The notes under the pieces are model-generated. The model was not told the origin of the DNA. It made no database searches and saw only the letters and a program-made list of their open reading frames with translations. Of a stretch of DNA of 64,000 nt, positions 16,441 through 24,871 are shown piece by piece. Made by a program: the position numbers and the translations under genes. Each line of letters begins with the position of its first letter. The stretch's first letter is position 1. This DNA is from an uncultured Olleya sp. (lineage in GTDB: Bacteria > Bacteroidota > Bacteroidia > Flavobacteriales > Flavobacteriaceae), in assembly GCA_947503885.1 (NCBI GenBank), contig CANNFD010000001.1, positions 310,001 through 374,000 on the forward strand, written 5' to 3'.

Positions 16441-18192
16441 TTATTTTACGTAATTAAAATAATCTAATAAAATAGAATCGTTATTTCTAGAAGGTGTAAA
16501 TATCTCTAATAATTTTGGAGCTTCAGAAGCCTTATAAAAATCATTTAAAGCTAAAGCTAGGTCATTTTTAGTCGTTGACTTAACATATTCAAAACCGTAC
16601 ATCTTACTTAATTGCTTTGCTGTAAGTTGATGTTTGGTTTCAAAATAATAATCAAAATTATCTGTATTTTTATGACCTGGAAGTATCCTAAAAATACCAC
16701 CTCCTTCATTATTGATAACAATTATTCTAAAATTTTTAGGAATATAGTTATTCCAAAGGGCATTACTATCATAGAAAAAACTTAAATCTCCAGTAATAAA
16801 AACTGTAGGTTTTGTATTTGCTACTGACGCACCAATTGCAGTACTTGTGCTACCATCAATACCACTTGTACCTCTATTACAAAACACTTCAAGTGTTGGA
16901 TTAAGATCAAATAGTTGTGTGTATCTAATTGCAGAACTATTACCTACTTGTAATTGATGTTGGTTAGGAATACTTGACAGTATTAAATCAAATGCTTTAA
17001 AGTCTGAAAAAGGAATTGTAGCGATATAATCTTGATGCTTTTCTCTTCTAATTTCCATTTGAGCACTCCAAAATGGGTTATAATTACTTTTAACTGCTTT
17101 TGTTAATGGTAAGAATTGAGTGAAAAACGAATTTATAGATTGCTTAAATACTTTGTTTAATACAAAAAATGTGTCATTAGCTCCGTTTTTTGCAACGTGC
17201 CAATGGTGTTTTGGTTTATGTGCTCGTAAAAATTTCTTTATTTTTTTAGAAACGATTAAGCCTCCAAAAGTTAATAACACCTCTGGTTGTAATTTTTTTA
17301 ACTGGTCCTCTGTTAATGCACCAATTAATTTATCTATACTCGGACAAAATTTAGCATGATGTAAATTAGAAGTTGTTTCAGTTAATACCAAAACACTTTC
17401 ATCTTCTGCCAAAATATCTAAATACTGCTGTTCTATACTGTTAGGTTGCAAAACACCAACTAATACTAGCTTACGTTTTGCGTTATTCCAAATTTCCGCG
17501 AAAGCGCTATAATCCTCTTCAATAATTTCTGAATTAGAAAATGGAATTACTTCCGGATTGACAGACAATTGATCTACCATTTGGTATAAAGGCTCATCAA
17601 ACGGAATGTTAATATGTACTGGTCCTTGGGTAGTAATTGCGGTATTTAAGGCCTTATTTATTTCGGTTTCGTTTTGGTGCTGTATACTTTGCTGTAACCC
17701 TAAATATTTTTCAATTTTATTCTCAATACTTTTTATAATCGGTAAGTCTTCCGCGAAAGCGTTTTGCTTTTCTGGATTTAAGTCTTGCTTTAAATTAGCC
17801 GAGTATTGTATGTGATTTTTAAAAACGTCCTCTTGGTTTATGGTCTGCCCATCTCCTATTCCGACCAAATATTTGGGTCTATCTGCACTTAAAACTACTA
17901 ACGGAATATGACTATAATATGCTTCTGACACTGCTGGATAATAGTTTAAAACTGCACTACCAGAGGTGCATACAACCGCTACTGGATGCTTAATTTGTTG
18001 GGCAATTCCTAATGCAAAAAAAGCTGCACAACGCTCGTCAACTATACTATAACACTTAAAAAAAGGGTCGTGAGTAAATCCAATGGTTAAAGGCGCGTTT
18101 CTGCTTCCTGGAGACAGTACGATATGCTGGATATTCTTAGCTTTACAAAGCTGAATAACGGTTTGAGCTAAAGGAATTTTTGGGTGTTTCAT
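16441..18192 (-). CDS. menD: SEPHCHC synthase (MenD)
   Basis: The 583-residue thiamine-diphosphate enzyme has the MenD opening LSPGSRNAPLTIGF, VDERCAAFFALG with the catalytic glutamate, TSGSAVLNYYPAVSEAYY, the central RGTSGIDGSTSTAIGA, and the ThDP/Mg motif TGDLSFFYDSNALWN with NNEGGGIFRILPG. It condenses isochorismate with 2-oxoglutarate. The gene lies 42 bp after menF and is the last of the block menI-menF-menD. Two copies of the dispersed palindrome fall inside it (17493 and 17749), each encoding AFAE. Length and motifs are normal, so the insert-like tetrapeptides have not broken the enzyme. Confidence 0.96.
   Translation of the reverse strand: MKHPKIPLAQTVIQLCKAKNIQHIVLSPGSRNAPLTIGFTHDPFFKCYSIVDERCAAFFALGIAQQIKHPVAVVCTSGSAVLNYYPAVSEAYYSHIPLVVLSADRPKYLVGIGDGQTINQEDVFKNHIQYSANLKQDLNPEKQNAFAEDLPIIKSIENKIEKYLGLQQSIQHQNETEINKALNTAITTQGPVHINIPFDEPLYQMVDQLSVNPEVIPFSNSEIIEEDYSAFAEIWNNAKRKLVLVGVLQPNSIEQQYLDILAEDESVLVLTETTSNLHHAKFCPSIDKLIGALTEDQLKKLQPEVLLTFGGLIVSKKIKKFLRAHKPKHHWHVAKNGANDTFFVLNKVFKQSINSFFTQFLPLTKAVKSNYNPFWSAQMEIRREKHQDYIATIPFSDFKAFDLILSSIPNQHQLQVGNSSAIRYTQLFDLNPTLEVFCNRGTSGIDGSTSTAIGASVANTKPTVFITGDLSFFYDSNALWNNYIPKNFRIIVINNEGGGIFRILPGHKNTDNFDYYFETKHQLTAKQLSKMYGFEYVKSTTKNDLALALNDFYKASEAPKLLEIFTPSRNNDSILLDYFNYVK
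17493..17506. repeat. Dispersed palindrome, copy 3 (in menD)
   Basis: TTTCCGCGAAAGCG lies in the menD coding sequence; the coding strand encodes SAFAE. Confidence 0.65.
17749..17761. repeat. Dispersed palindrome, copy 4 (in menD)
   Basis: TTCCGCGAAAGCG is identical over 13 bp to copy 3, 250 bp away in the same gene, and encodes NAFAE. Confidence 0.65.
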
Positions 18193-18234
18193 CTATACTA
18201 CAAAAATACGAAACCAATAACCTAAACAAAACGA

Positions 18235-19350
18235 TTATAAGAGGTTTTTAACAGTCTTGGATTTGGCAACGATTTCTTCCCATTCTTTTTCTGGTACAGA
18301 ATCTTTTGTAATTCCGCCACCAACATAGATTAAGGCTTGATTATTTTTAATTTGAAGGCAACGTAAATTAACAAATAAATGCGAAATTGTTTTGACAGTA
18401 GCATAAGCATTATTCTCTACATTACGACGGTTTGTATTTCTGGTTTTGGACTGTTTTAAGTTGATTTCGCCAAAAAAACCGGTATAAAACTCACGATTAT
18501 AACCTTCGTGTTTAATAATAAATTGTTTGGCGTCTTGTTTTGGTAAACCACAAACTGCTGGTGTTGGATGTAGTTTATCTATAATGGCTTTTAAACCGTT
18601 TTCGGGTTTTAAAATTCCTGAAATTTTAGTATGTAAGTGTAATAGCTTGCCTGCTTTAACGGTGTTAGTTTTACCAATAGTTATACTACTTACAGAGGGT
18701 TTTAAACTATTTACTATAAAATCTGTAACAAATTGTTGCTCTTCTTTCTCTTTAGATTGCCAAACTACCTCAGCAGTAGTATTGTAAGGCTGTGTACCTG
18801 CCAAAGACATGGTTAAAAAACGATTACCTTCTGTTTTTAATAAGGTTTCTGGTGTTGCGCCCAACCATAACCCTACTTTTGGGTGGTACCAACAATAGAC
18901 CATTGCTGTTTTATAGGTTGCTAATAATTTTTTAAATAATATAAGTGCTTCTGATGGTAAAAAAGCTTCGGTATTAACACTTGATAATACTACTTTTTCA
19001 AAGCTTCCTTTTTTAATTTCAGAAATACCTTTTTCTACTAATTTAATGTGATTAGTTTTAGATGAAGTAGTAAACGAATCGTTTAGACTGTTTTTAGTTT
19101 TTACTGAATTTATGTCGTCTAAACAGTCTAAAACTTCGCAATTATCTAAAGGAAATAAAACAGTCCTCTCTTCATTTTTAAAAGGCGAAAACACAAATCC
19201 ACTATCTTTAAAATCTTGAGTAAAATGAAGCTTATCATTATCCTGAAGCATTGCCTTTATAACGCTTTCATTTGGTTTTTTATAAGCTACAAATGGAAGT
19301 GATTTTGAATATTGACTTGATAATTGATTAAAAAAATCTGTAGTAGTCAT
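18235..19350 (-). CDS. menF: Isochorismate synthase (MenF/EntC type)
   Basis: The 371-residue chorismate-binding enzyme carries KGSFEKVVLSSVN, LWLGATPETLL, SLAGTQPY, LHLHTKISGIL, PTPAVCGLPK and the closing metal/substrate motif EGYNREFYTGFFGEI. It converts chorismate to isochorismate, the first committed step of menaquinone synthesis. It is shorter than E. coli MenF and closer in size to EntC/DhbC. It starts 3 bp after the hotdog thioesterase gene and lies 42 bp before menD, so the function follows from motifs and operon. An EntC role in siderophore synthesis is unlikely because no siderophore genes are present. Confidence 0.92.
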   Translation of the reverse strand: MTTTDFFNQLSSQYSKSLPFVAYKKPNESVIKAMLQDNDKLHFTQDFKDSGFVFSPFKNEERTVLFPLDNCEVLDCLDDINSVKTKNSLNDSFTTSSKTNHIKLVEKGISEIKKGSFEKVVLSSVNTEAFLPSEALILFKKLLATYKTAMVYCWYHPKVGLWLGATPETLLKTEGNRFLTMSLAGTQPYNTTAEVVWQSKEKEEQQFVTDFIVNSLKPSVSSITIGKTNTVKAGKLLHLHTKISGILKPENGLKAIIDKLHPTPAVCGLPKQDAKQFIIKHEGYNREFYTGFFGEINLKQSKTRNTNRRNVENNAYATVKTISHLFVNLRCLQIKNNQALIYVGGGITKDSVPEKEWEEIVAKSKTVKNLL

Positions 19351-19353
19351 TGC

Positions 19354-19779
19354 TTATTTCTTTTTAGGTAAAGAAATAGTTGATAATTTACAGATAGAAA
19401 TCAGGTTATCCTCCTCATCCGTGACTCTGATATCTAACAATTGTGTGGTACGTCCTTTATGTAAAAAGGTAGCTTTAGCATAGACATAACCGGATCTAAT
19501 GCTTTTTAAATGGTTTGCAGAAATCTCTAAACCTCTAATCATTAAATTTTCAGAATCTAAAAATATGTGCGACGCAAAACTACCTACACTTTCTGCTAGA
19601 GCTGCAGTTGCACCTCCATGCAATACGCCATCGGGTTGGTGTACTTTTGGCGTAACGGGCATTCTAGATATTAAAAAATTGTCTCCATAATCTACAACCT
19701 CGATATCTAAGGTTTCCATTAAAGTGTTTTTACTTGCTTTATTGGCTATTGCAAGTACTTGCGCTTTAGTATACTTCAT
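19354..19779 (-). CDS. Hotdog-fold thioesterase, probable DHNA-CoA thioesterase (MenI type)
   Basis: The 141-residue PaaI/YbgC-like hotdog protein has the family core PDGVLHGGATAALAESVGSFASHI, with the catalytic acid in ALAES, and the strand GLEISANHLKSIRSGYVYAKA. Hotdog enzymes of this group hydrolyse acyl-CoA or 1,4-dihydroxy-2-naphthoyl-CoA. The men pathway needs such a thioesterase between MenB and MenA, and this gene directly precedes menF and menD, so the MenI role is likely but inferred from context. A TATTTTTA box (one mismatch to the -7 consensus) lies about 20 nt before the ATG. Confidence 0.85.
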   Translation of the reverse strand: MKYTKAQVLAIANKASKNTLMETLDIEVVDYGDNFLISRMPVTPKVHQPDGVLHGGATAALAESVGSFASHIFLDSENLMIRGLEISANHLKSIRSGYVYAKATFLHKGRTTQLLDIRVTDEEDNLISICKLSTISLPKKK

Positions 19780-19858
19780 ATATCTTTAAAATTTTATGTA
19801 AAAATACAAAACAAAGCGCTAAAAGAATAGTGCTTACACTTGAAACTGACTTGTATAA

Positions 19859-21157
19859 TTAATTATTTAAACACTCAAAACAGGCTTTAAGTTTTAATGG
19901 AATATTTAAATCTTCAGAGCCTTTCAGGTTTTCTTGTAGTTTACCTTTTTTGTCTATTGAAGTTTTAAATGCTTTAGAATATCCCACTAGATTATCACGA
20001 CGAGATTTAATTTTATTAATTATCTCTTCGCCATCAATATCAGAGATTTGTTTAGGCCAAACACTTAAAGCGTCTTCTAACACAGAGTCATTAAGCAGTA
20101 ATTGTAACTTTTGGGCTTGTTCAATAAACATAGAAACATCAGTATTTAATAAAAAATATTGATCAAAAGGATACACTAAACCTGGCATAAAGTCTATTTC
20201 GTTATCAAAAGGTCTTAACTCTTTAACAATATTTTCATTGGAGAGTAATGTTGGGATAATTCCTTCTAAATTAATAAAAGCGTTGTCCCTATCTCCTGCT
20301 ATCGGATTAGCTATATATTGCTCATTAATATACTGTATTGCCCATCCCCATTGCTTTGTATGTCTATCCCAGTCACCTATAATCAGATCGAATAATCTAG
20401 CCCTTATAAGTGCTGGTTTATTAATAGAGACTGTATTGGGGTGCTTTAATTTTAATTCTTGAAGGTCATCGGTATCAATTAAACTAATGACGTTTTGTAG
20501 TGCTGTCCAATTGGTTTCCCCTTCGGTTTCATATTCAAGTAAAAACAACCTATTTCCATACTTATCGTTGTATTGCCCCAATTGTCTTTGTTTTGGCACA
20601 AAAACTACTTTTGGTTTTGTATTAATAATATCTGCTTTGTTAGCTAGCTGTGCAGCAAGAATAACACCATAAGGGTGTTGAGCAGATATACCGTCAACAA
20701 TAATATTTTCTAACCCTAAGGTTTTTGCTAATTCAGGAATTAATTGTTCTGGGTCTTTATTAATACTTCGTAAAGTTAACTCGGTATTATTTTTTGTTTT
20801 TAGTTTTAACGAATGGGTTTGTTTACCGCCTCCTTCCTTGGTTATCTTAACACCGCCAAATAAACTGTCTAAAAATAAAACTGGAGCTTTTATTGGTGTT
20901 GCCCAAGCTTTTCTATATTGCTCTCCCTGAAACAGCAATTTTATATCATCTGCTTTATATAAAGCACTTGCTGCAACTAATACTGTATCGATTGTACTAA
21001 AATCTACAGCATCAACATTATCAAAATTTATTAATTCGGATTTTTTAAAGGTCTTATCTGTTGAAGATGTTGACCAATAGGTTAAGCCAATAAAAATTAT
21101 AAGCCCTATAATTATTAAAATAAATAGTTTTTTAATCAATTTAGTATGTATTGACAT
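19859..21157 (-). CDS. Membrane-anchored protein with HipA/Fam20-like kinase motifs
   Basis: The 432-residue protein has one membrane helix at about 10-27 (KLFILIIIGLIIFIGLTYW), so the rest is probably periplasmic. Residues LRSINKDP at 130-137 and ISAQHPYG near 157-164 are followed by ARLFDLIIGDWDRHTKQWGW, with GDWDRH at 261-266, and AGDRDNAF at 287-294. The pair DRH...DNAF recalls the catalytic and metal-binding aspartates of secreted Fam20C-type and HipA kinases (Asp264 and Asp291 here). I recall similar segments at the ends of large Bacteroidota envelope proteins. Kinase activity is inferred, not shown. The gene follows a pseudogene and precedes menI by 78 bp on the same strand. Confidence 0.6.
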   Translation of the reverse strand: MSIHTKLIKKLFILIIIGLIIFIGLTYWSTSSTDKTFKKSELINFDNVDAVDFSTIDTVLVAASALYKADDIKLLFQGEQYRKAWATPIKAPVLFLDSLFGGVKITKEGGGKQTHSLKLKTKNNTELTLRSINKDPEQLIPELAKTLGLENIIVDGISAQHPYGVILAAQLANKADIINTKPKVVFVPKQRQLGQYNDKYGNRLFLLEYETEGETNWTALQNVISLIDTDDLQELKLKHPNTVSINKPALIRARLFDLIIGDWDRHTKQWGWAIQYINEQYIANPIAGDRDNAFINLEGIIPTLLSNENIVKELRPFDNEIDFMPGLVYPFDQYFLLNTDVSMFIEQAQKLQLLLNDSVLEDALSVWPKQISDIDGEEIINKIKSRRDNLVGYSKAFKTSIDKKGKLQENLKGSEDLNIPLKLKACFECLNN

Positions 21158-21230
21158 TTAAGTGCAATTTACAAAATTTTAAAAAATCATTAATATTCAG
21201 ATTGTTAATGAGTAGAATGATTGCTTCTGT

Positions 21231-21678
21231 TTAGAAACTCTTGTTTACATTCCATATTTCTGGATTAAACTCTGAAGCAGTGTAATATTCAAACTCGATT
21301 ATTTGTCCATTACTTAACGTGTCTCTCCCTTACAAATAGTAGTTTTCTCCGACGTGCAGATTATAATAGGATTTTGCAGCATAAAAGTACAAGGTGTCAC
21401 CTAGAAGATATTTTTTTACCGTTTTTACATCTTCAAAGTTAATAGTAGACTCTTCATTTTGATTTAAAGTATAATGTTTAAAACGTAAATTGTTTTAGTT
21501 CCATCTAAGGCTATAAATTGTTTTAAAAGTAATAGGTGTATTAAGATATTTTGAAAATATAATATCTCCAGAAATATCTTTTTTGATTAGTATATCAAAT
21601 CATAATATACACCTACTACTATTAAGATAAAATAAAGGCAACTATAATTTTTTTTACTGAATTAGAATTATTTGCCAT
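21231..21678 (-). pseudogene. Decayed gene for a small membrane-anchored protein
   Basis: No intact gene spans 21158-21680. Reading the minus strand from the ATG at 21678 gives MANNSNSVKKIIVAFIL, and then a frame change continues a membrane helix (ILIVVGVYYDL). Another change yields DISGDIIFSKYLNTPITF, then HYTLNQNEESTINFEDVKTV, GDTLYFYAAKSYYNLHVGEN, a stop, and TLSNGQIIEFEYYTASEFNP up to a final stop at 21231. At least three frameshifts and two in-frame stops interrupt a protein of about 145 residues. The start lies 2 bp after the nitronate monooxygenase stop, so it was probably once in that operon. I do not recognise the family. Confidence 0.7.
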
Positions 21679-21680
21679 TA

Positions 21681-22634
21681 TTAAACTGTTAGTTTTTTTA
21701 CAATATCTTTTACTGGTAAAATTGCATTGGTATGTTCTATACTAGGTCCTGCAACCCATACCGTTTTATAAGTTGCTTTTTTAGCAGCATTCTCGGTAGC
21801 TTTCATACCTATTGAAAAACGAATCATTTTAACCCATTTTTTTAGACTTCTATTTTTATTTAAAATGCGTTCAATCCAGGTTTGCTTAGTCCCAATTTTT
21901 TGCACATATGGTGTGTTAATTACTGTACATGGTGTTCCAGATATACGTTCAGTCATAACTATATCTTTTTCGCCATAGTCCACACAAGCTTGTTTATAAT
22001 CGTCTGTAACACCTGCTTCAATAGATGCAATAAACGGACTTCCAACAGATACCCCTTCTGCTCCATAGCTTAACATTTTATCAATATCTGCTTTACAACC
22101 TACACCTCCTGCAGAAATTACCGGAATGCTTAAAGCTTGACTTAATTGATTTGTTAACTCTTGTGGAGAAAGGTTACCCCTATGTCCTCCTGCTTCATTA
22201 TTAACTGCAATTGCAGCATCTGCACCTAATTGTTCAACTTTTTTAGCAAAACGTAAATCTGTGACATCACAAAACACTTTAATACCTGCTTTATGAGCTT
22301 GGTTTATGGTTTCTTCTGGGCTACCTAAAGAGGTTATAATAAAATCACAACCTTCCTCACAAAGGACTCTAAGTTGCTCTTTATATTTTATGTTTGATTT
22401 ATTTACAATTAAGTTAAATCCAAAAGATCCACCCTCAACTTTATTAGCTTTTAGCTCTTGTATAGCAGCTCTTAATTGATCTAATGTTCTATAATTAAGT
22501 GCAGGAATACACCCTGCAATACCAGCTTTCATCGCTTCTGTTACCATTGCTACATTAGACACCAAAAACATTGGCGCTTGTATAATTGGATATTTTATAT
22601 TTAAAAGCTGAGTCAATTTAGTTTCCATAATCAT
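21681..22634 (-). CDS. Nitronate monooxygenase family FMN protein
   Basis: The 317-residue TIM-barrel flavoprotein has YPIIQAPMFLVSNVAMVTEAMKAG, the NNEAGGHRG loop with the conserved histidine, and the FMN-phosphate signature ISAGGVGCKADIDKMLSYGAEGVSVGSPFIAS. These are typical of nitronate monooxygenase/FabK-like enzymes, which oxidise propionate-3-nitronate and related compounds; the in vivo substrate is uncertain. A perfect -7 box and a 12-bp palindrome lie upstream, suggesting repression. The start is ATG at 22634; a second ATG two codons downstream (22628) is an alternative. The pseudogene follows 2 bp after the stop. Confidence 0.88.
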   Translation of the reverse strand: MIMETKLTQLLNIKYPIIQAPMFLVSNVAMVTEAMKAGIAGCIPALNYRTLDQLRAAIQELKANKVEGGSFGFNLIVNKSNIKYKEQLRVLCEEGCDFIITSLGSPEETINQAHKAGIKVFCDVTDLRFAKKVEQLGADAAIAVNNEAGGHRGNLSPQELTNQLSQALSIPVISAGGVGCKADIDKMLSYGAEGVSVGSPFIASIEAGVTDDYKQACVDYGEKDIVMTERISGTPCTVINTPYVQKIGTKQTWIERILNKNRSLKKWVKMIRFSIGMKATENAAKKATYKTVWVAGPSIEHTNAILPVKDIVKKLTV

Positions 22635-22647
22635 TATTTAATTTTAA

Positions 22648-22655
22648 CAAATATA
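22648..22655 (-). promoter_or_regulatory. Putative -7 element of the nitronate monooxygenase gene
   Basis: The minus strand reads TATATTTG, an exact TAnnTTTG match, 13 nt before the ATG. The palindrome at 22668-22679 lies where the -33 box would be. Confidence 0.5.
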
Positions 22656-22667
22656 AGTATAATTTAT

Positions 22668-22679
22668 TATGCGTGCATA
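22668..22679. promoter_or_regulatory. Operator candidate TATGCGTGCATA
   Basis: This palindrome with one mismatch is nearly identical to the perfect one at 13994-14005. The 15-mer at 22666-22680 shares 14 of 15 bases with 13992-14006. It covers the expected -33 region of the nitronate monooxygenase promoter, as expected of a repressor site. Confidence 0.45.
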
Positions 22680-22713
22680 GTTTATTTTAATTCTATATTG
22701 AATCTTTTACTAA

Positions 22714-22748
22714 CAAAAAAACGCAACCAAATTAATGGCTGCGTTTTT
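22714..22748 (-). terminator. Intrinsic terminator of dnaK
   Basis: Stem AACGCAaCCA/TGGcTGCGTT (one mismatch) around a 6-nt loop is followed by a T-run on the minus strand (plus-strand A-run from 22714). It lies 40 bp past the dnaK stop. Confidence 0.75.
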
Positions 22749-22787
22749 AATATTATGTGACTCTGAAACAAGTTCAGAATTACGTAA

Positions 22788-24689
22788 TTATTTTACTTCT
22801 TCGAAATCTACGTCTTCAACGTCGCTACTTTCGTTTGCATCAGCGTTTGCGTTTGCATCTGGTCCTGGTTGACCACCTTGTGCATCTGCTTGTGCTTTAT
22901 ACATTTCTTCGCTAGCTACTTTCCAAGCTTCGTTAATTTTTTCTAACGCTGGCTCTATTACTGCTATATCTTTAGACTCATAAGCTGTTTTTAATTCAGC
23001 TAAAGCTGCTTCAATTGGTGCTTTTTTATCATCAGATAATTTGTCACCAAATTCTTTTAATTGATTTTCAGTTTGGAAAATCATAGAATCTGCTTCGTTT
23101 AATTTTTTAGCATTTTCTGCTGCTTTAGCATCTGCTTCTGCATTTGCTTCAGCGTCAGCTTTCATTTTTTGAATTTCTTCTTCAGTTAAACCAGAAGACG
23201 CTTCGATACGGATATCTTGAGTCTTATTAGTTGCTTTATCTGTTGCAGAAACTTTAATGATTCCGTTAGCATCAATATCAAAAGTCACCTCAATTTGTGG
23301 TACTCCTCGTTGTGCTGGTGGTAAACCATCTAAGTGAAAACGTCCAATTGTTTTATTGTCTGCTGCCATAGCACGTTCACCTTGTAATACGTGAATCTCT
23401 ACTGATGGTTGGTTATCTGCTGCTGTAGAGAAAACCTGAGACTTTTTAGTTGGGATAGTTGTATTTGCTTCGATTAACTTAGTAAATACGTTACCCATAG
23501 TTTCGATACCTAAAGATAAAGGTGTTACGTCTAATAGTAATACATCTTTTACATCTCCAGTTAAAACTCCTCCTTGGATACCTGCTCCTAAAGATACAAC
23601 CTCATCTGGGTTAACTCCTTTTGAAGGTGCTTTTCCAAAAAATGCTTCTACTGCTTTTTGTACAGCTGGAATACGTGTAGATCCACCTACTAAAATAACT
23701 TCGTCAATATCAGATTTTGATAAACCTGCAGCTTTTAAAGCTGTTTTACATGGCTCAATAGTACGTTTTACTAAATCGTCAATTAACTGCTCAAATTTAC
23801 TACGTGTTAAAGTACGTACTAAGTGTTTTGGTCCACTTGCAGTAGCTGTAATGTATGGTAAATTGATTTCTGTTTGCTCAGAAGATGATAATTCAATCTT
23901 AGCTTTTTCTGCAGCTTCTTTAACACGTTGTAAAGACATTGGATCTTTACGTAAGTCCATTCCTTCTTCGTTGTTAAACTCGTCTGCTAACCAGTCAATA
24001 ATTTTTTGATCAACGTCATCACCACCTAAGTGCGTATCTCCGTCTGTAGATAATACTTCAAATACACCATCACCTAATTCTAGGATAGATACATCATGTG
24101 TTCCTCCACCAAAGTCAAATACTACTATTTTTTGGTCAGTACCTTTTTTGTCCATTCCGTAAGCTAAAGCTGCTGCTGTTGGCTCGTTAATGATACGACG
24201 TACTTTTAAACCTGCAATTTCACCAGCTTCTTTAGTTGCTTGTCTTTGCGAGTCATTAAAGTATGCTGGTACAGTAATTACTGCTTCAGTTACATCTTGA
24301 CCTAAATAATCTTCAGCAGTTTTCTTCATTTTTTGAAGAATCATAGCAGATAACTCTTGAGGTGTGTATAAACGACCATCAATATCTACACGTGGTGTGT
24401 CATTATCTCCTTTAACTACTTTATAAGGTACACGTTCTGCTTCATTTTTAGATTCAGAATATTTGTTACCCATAAAACGTTTAATAGAATAAACTGTTTT
24501 TGTTGGGTTTGTTACTGCTTGTCTTTTTGCTGGATCACCAACTTTAATTTCGCCTCCTTCAACAAAAGCGATAACTGAAGGTGTTGTACGTTTACCTTCT
24601 GCGTTTGGGATTACAACTGCTTCGTTACCTTCCATTACAGAAACGCAAGAGTTTGTTGTTCCTAAATCGATTCCAATAATCTTACTCAT
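22788..24689 (-). CDS. dnaK: Chaperone DnaK (Hsp70)
   Basis: The 633-residue Hsp70 has the ATPase signatures [32 protein letters not shown] and [18 protein letters not shown]. The interdomain linker [18 protein letters not shown] and a full substrate-binding domain follow, and the protein ends [11 protein letters not shown]. Length is normal. It refolds proteins in the cytoplasm together with DnaJ and GrpE, which are not in the window. Upstream there is an unusual promoter: TTGGCA and TTGA with sigma-54 type spacing, next to the palindrome CTGACATGATGTCAG. It is followed by its own terminator and therefore probably is transcribed alone. Confidence 0.98.
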   Translation of the reverse strand: MSKIIGIDLGTTNSCVSVMEGNEAVVIPNAEGKRTTPSVIAFVEGGEIKVGDPAKRQAVTNPTKTVYSIKRFMGNKYSESKNEAERVPYKVVKGDNDTPRVDIDGRLYTPQELSAMILQKMKKTAEDYLGQDVTEAVITVPAYFNDSQRQATKEAGEIAGLKVRRIINEPTAAALAYGMDKKGTDQKIVVFDFGGGTHDVSILELGDGVFEVLSTDGDTHLGGDDVDQKIIDWLADEFNNEEGMDLRKDPMSLQRVKEAAEKAKIELSSSEQTEINLPYITATASGPKHLVRTLTRSKFEQLIDDLVKRTIEPCKTALKAAGLSKSDIDEVILVGGSTRIPAVQKAVEAFFGKAPSKGVNPDEVVSLGAGIQGGVLTGDVKDVLLLDVTPLSLGIETMGNVFTKLIEANTTIPTKKSQVFSTAADNQPSVEIHVLQGERAMAADNKTIGRFHLDGLPPAQRGVPQIEVTFDIDANGIIKVSATDKATNKTQDIRIEASSGLTEEEIQKMKADAEANAEADAKAAENAKKLNEADSMIFQTENQLKEFGDKLSDDKKAPIEAALAELKTAYESKDIAVIEPALEKINEAWKVASEEMYKAQADAQGGQPGPDANANADANESSDVEDVDFEEVK

Positions 24690-24740
24690 AATTTTATATA
24701 ATTTTAAATTTTGTATTGTAATTGTTACGCTTTCAATAAG

Positions 24741-24756
24741 TCAATGATTATGCCAA
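24741..24756 (-). promoter_or_regulatory. Sigma-54-like (-24/-12) promoter of dnaK
   Basis: The minus strand reads TTGGCATAATCATTGA. TTGGCA and TTGA have exactly the spacing of the RpoN consensus (TTGGCAC-N5-TTGC), with a final A instead of C. It lies 51-67 nt before the ATG. No TAnnTTTG box is seen in this position. Confidence 0.45.
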
Positions 24757-24766
24757 GACAATCTGA

Positions 24767-24781
24767 CTGACATGATGTCAG
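24767..24781. promoter_or_regulatory. Palindrome CTGACATGATGTCAG upstream of dnaK
   Basis: Perfect 7-1-7 inverted repeat centred about 25 bp upstream of the -24 box. Plausibly the site of a heat-shock activator or repressor; I recall similar TGACAT/ATGTCA motifs before stress genes in Bacteroidota but cannot check. Confidence 0.5.
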
Positions 24782-24834
24782 AATGTTAATTGATTTCAAG
24801 TACTTTTTATTTATTAAAATGTCTTACAATAAAC

Positions 24835-24842
24835 TATATTTG
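24835..24842 (+). promoter_or_regulatory. Putative -7 element of the serine dehydratase gene
   Basis: TATATTTG is an exact TAnnTTTG match, 29 nt before the ATG at 24872. Confidence 0.5.
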
Positions 24843-24871
24843 TTATTTAATACTAAAACGACAAAGTGATT

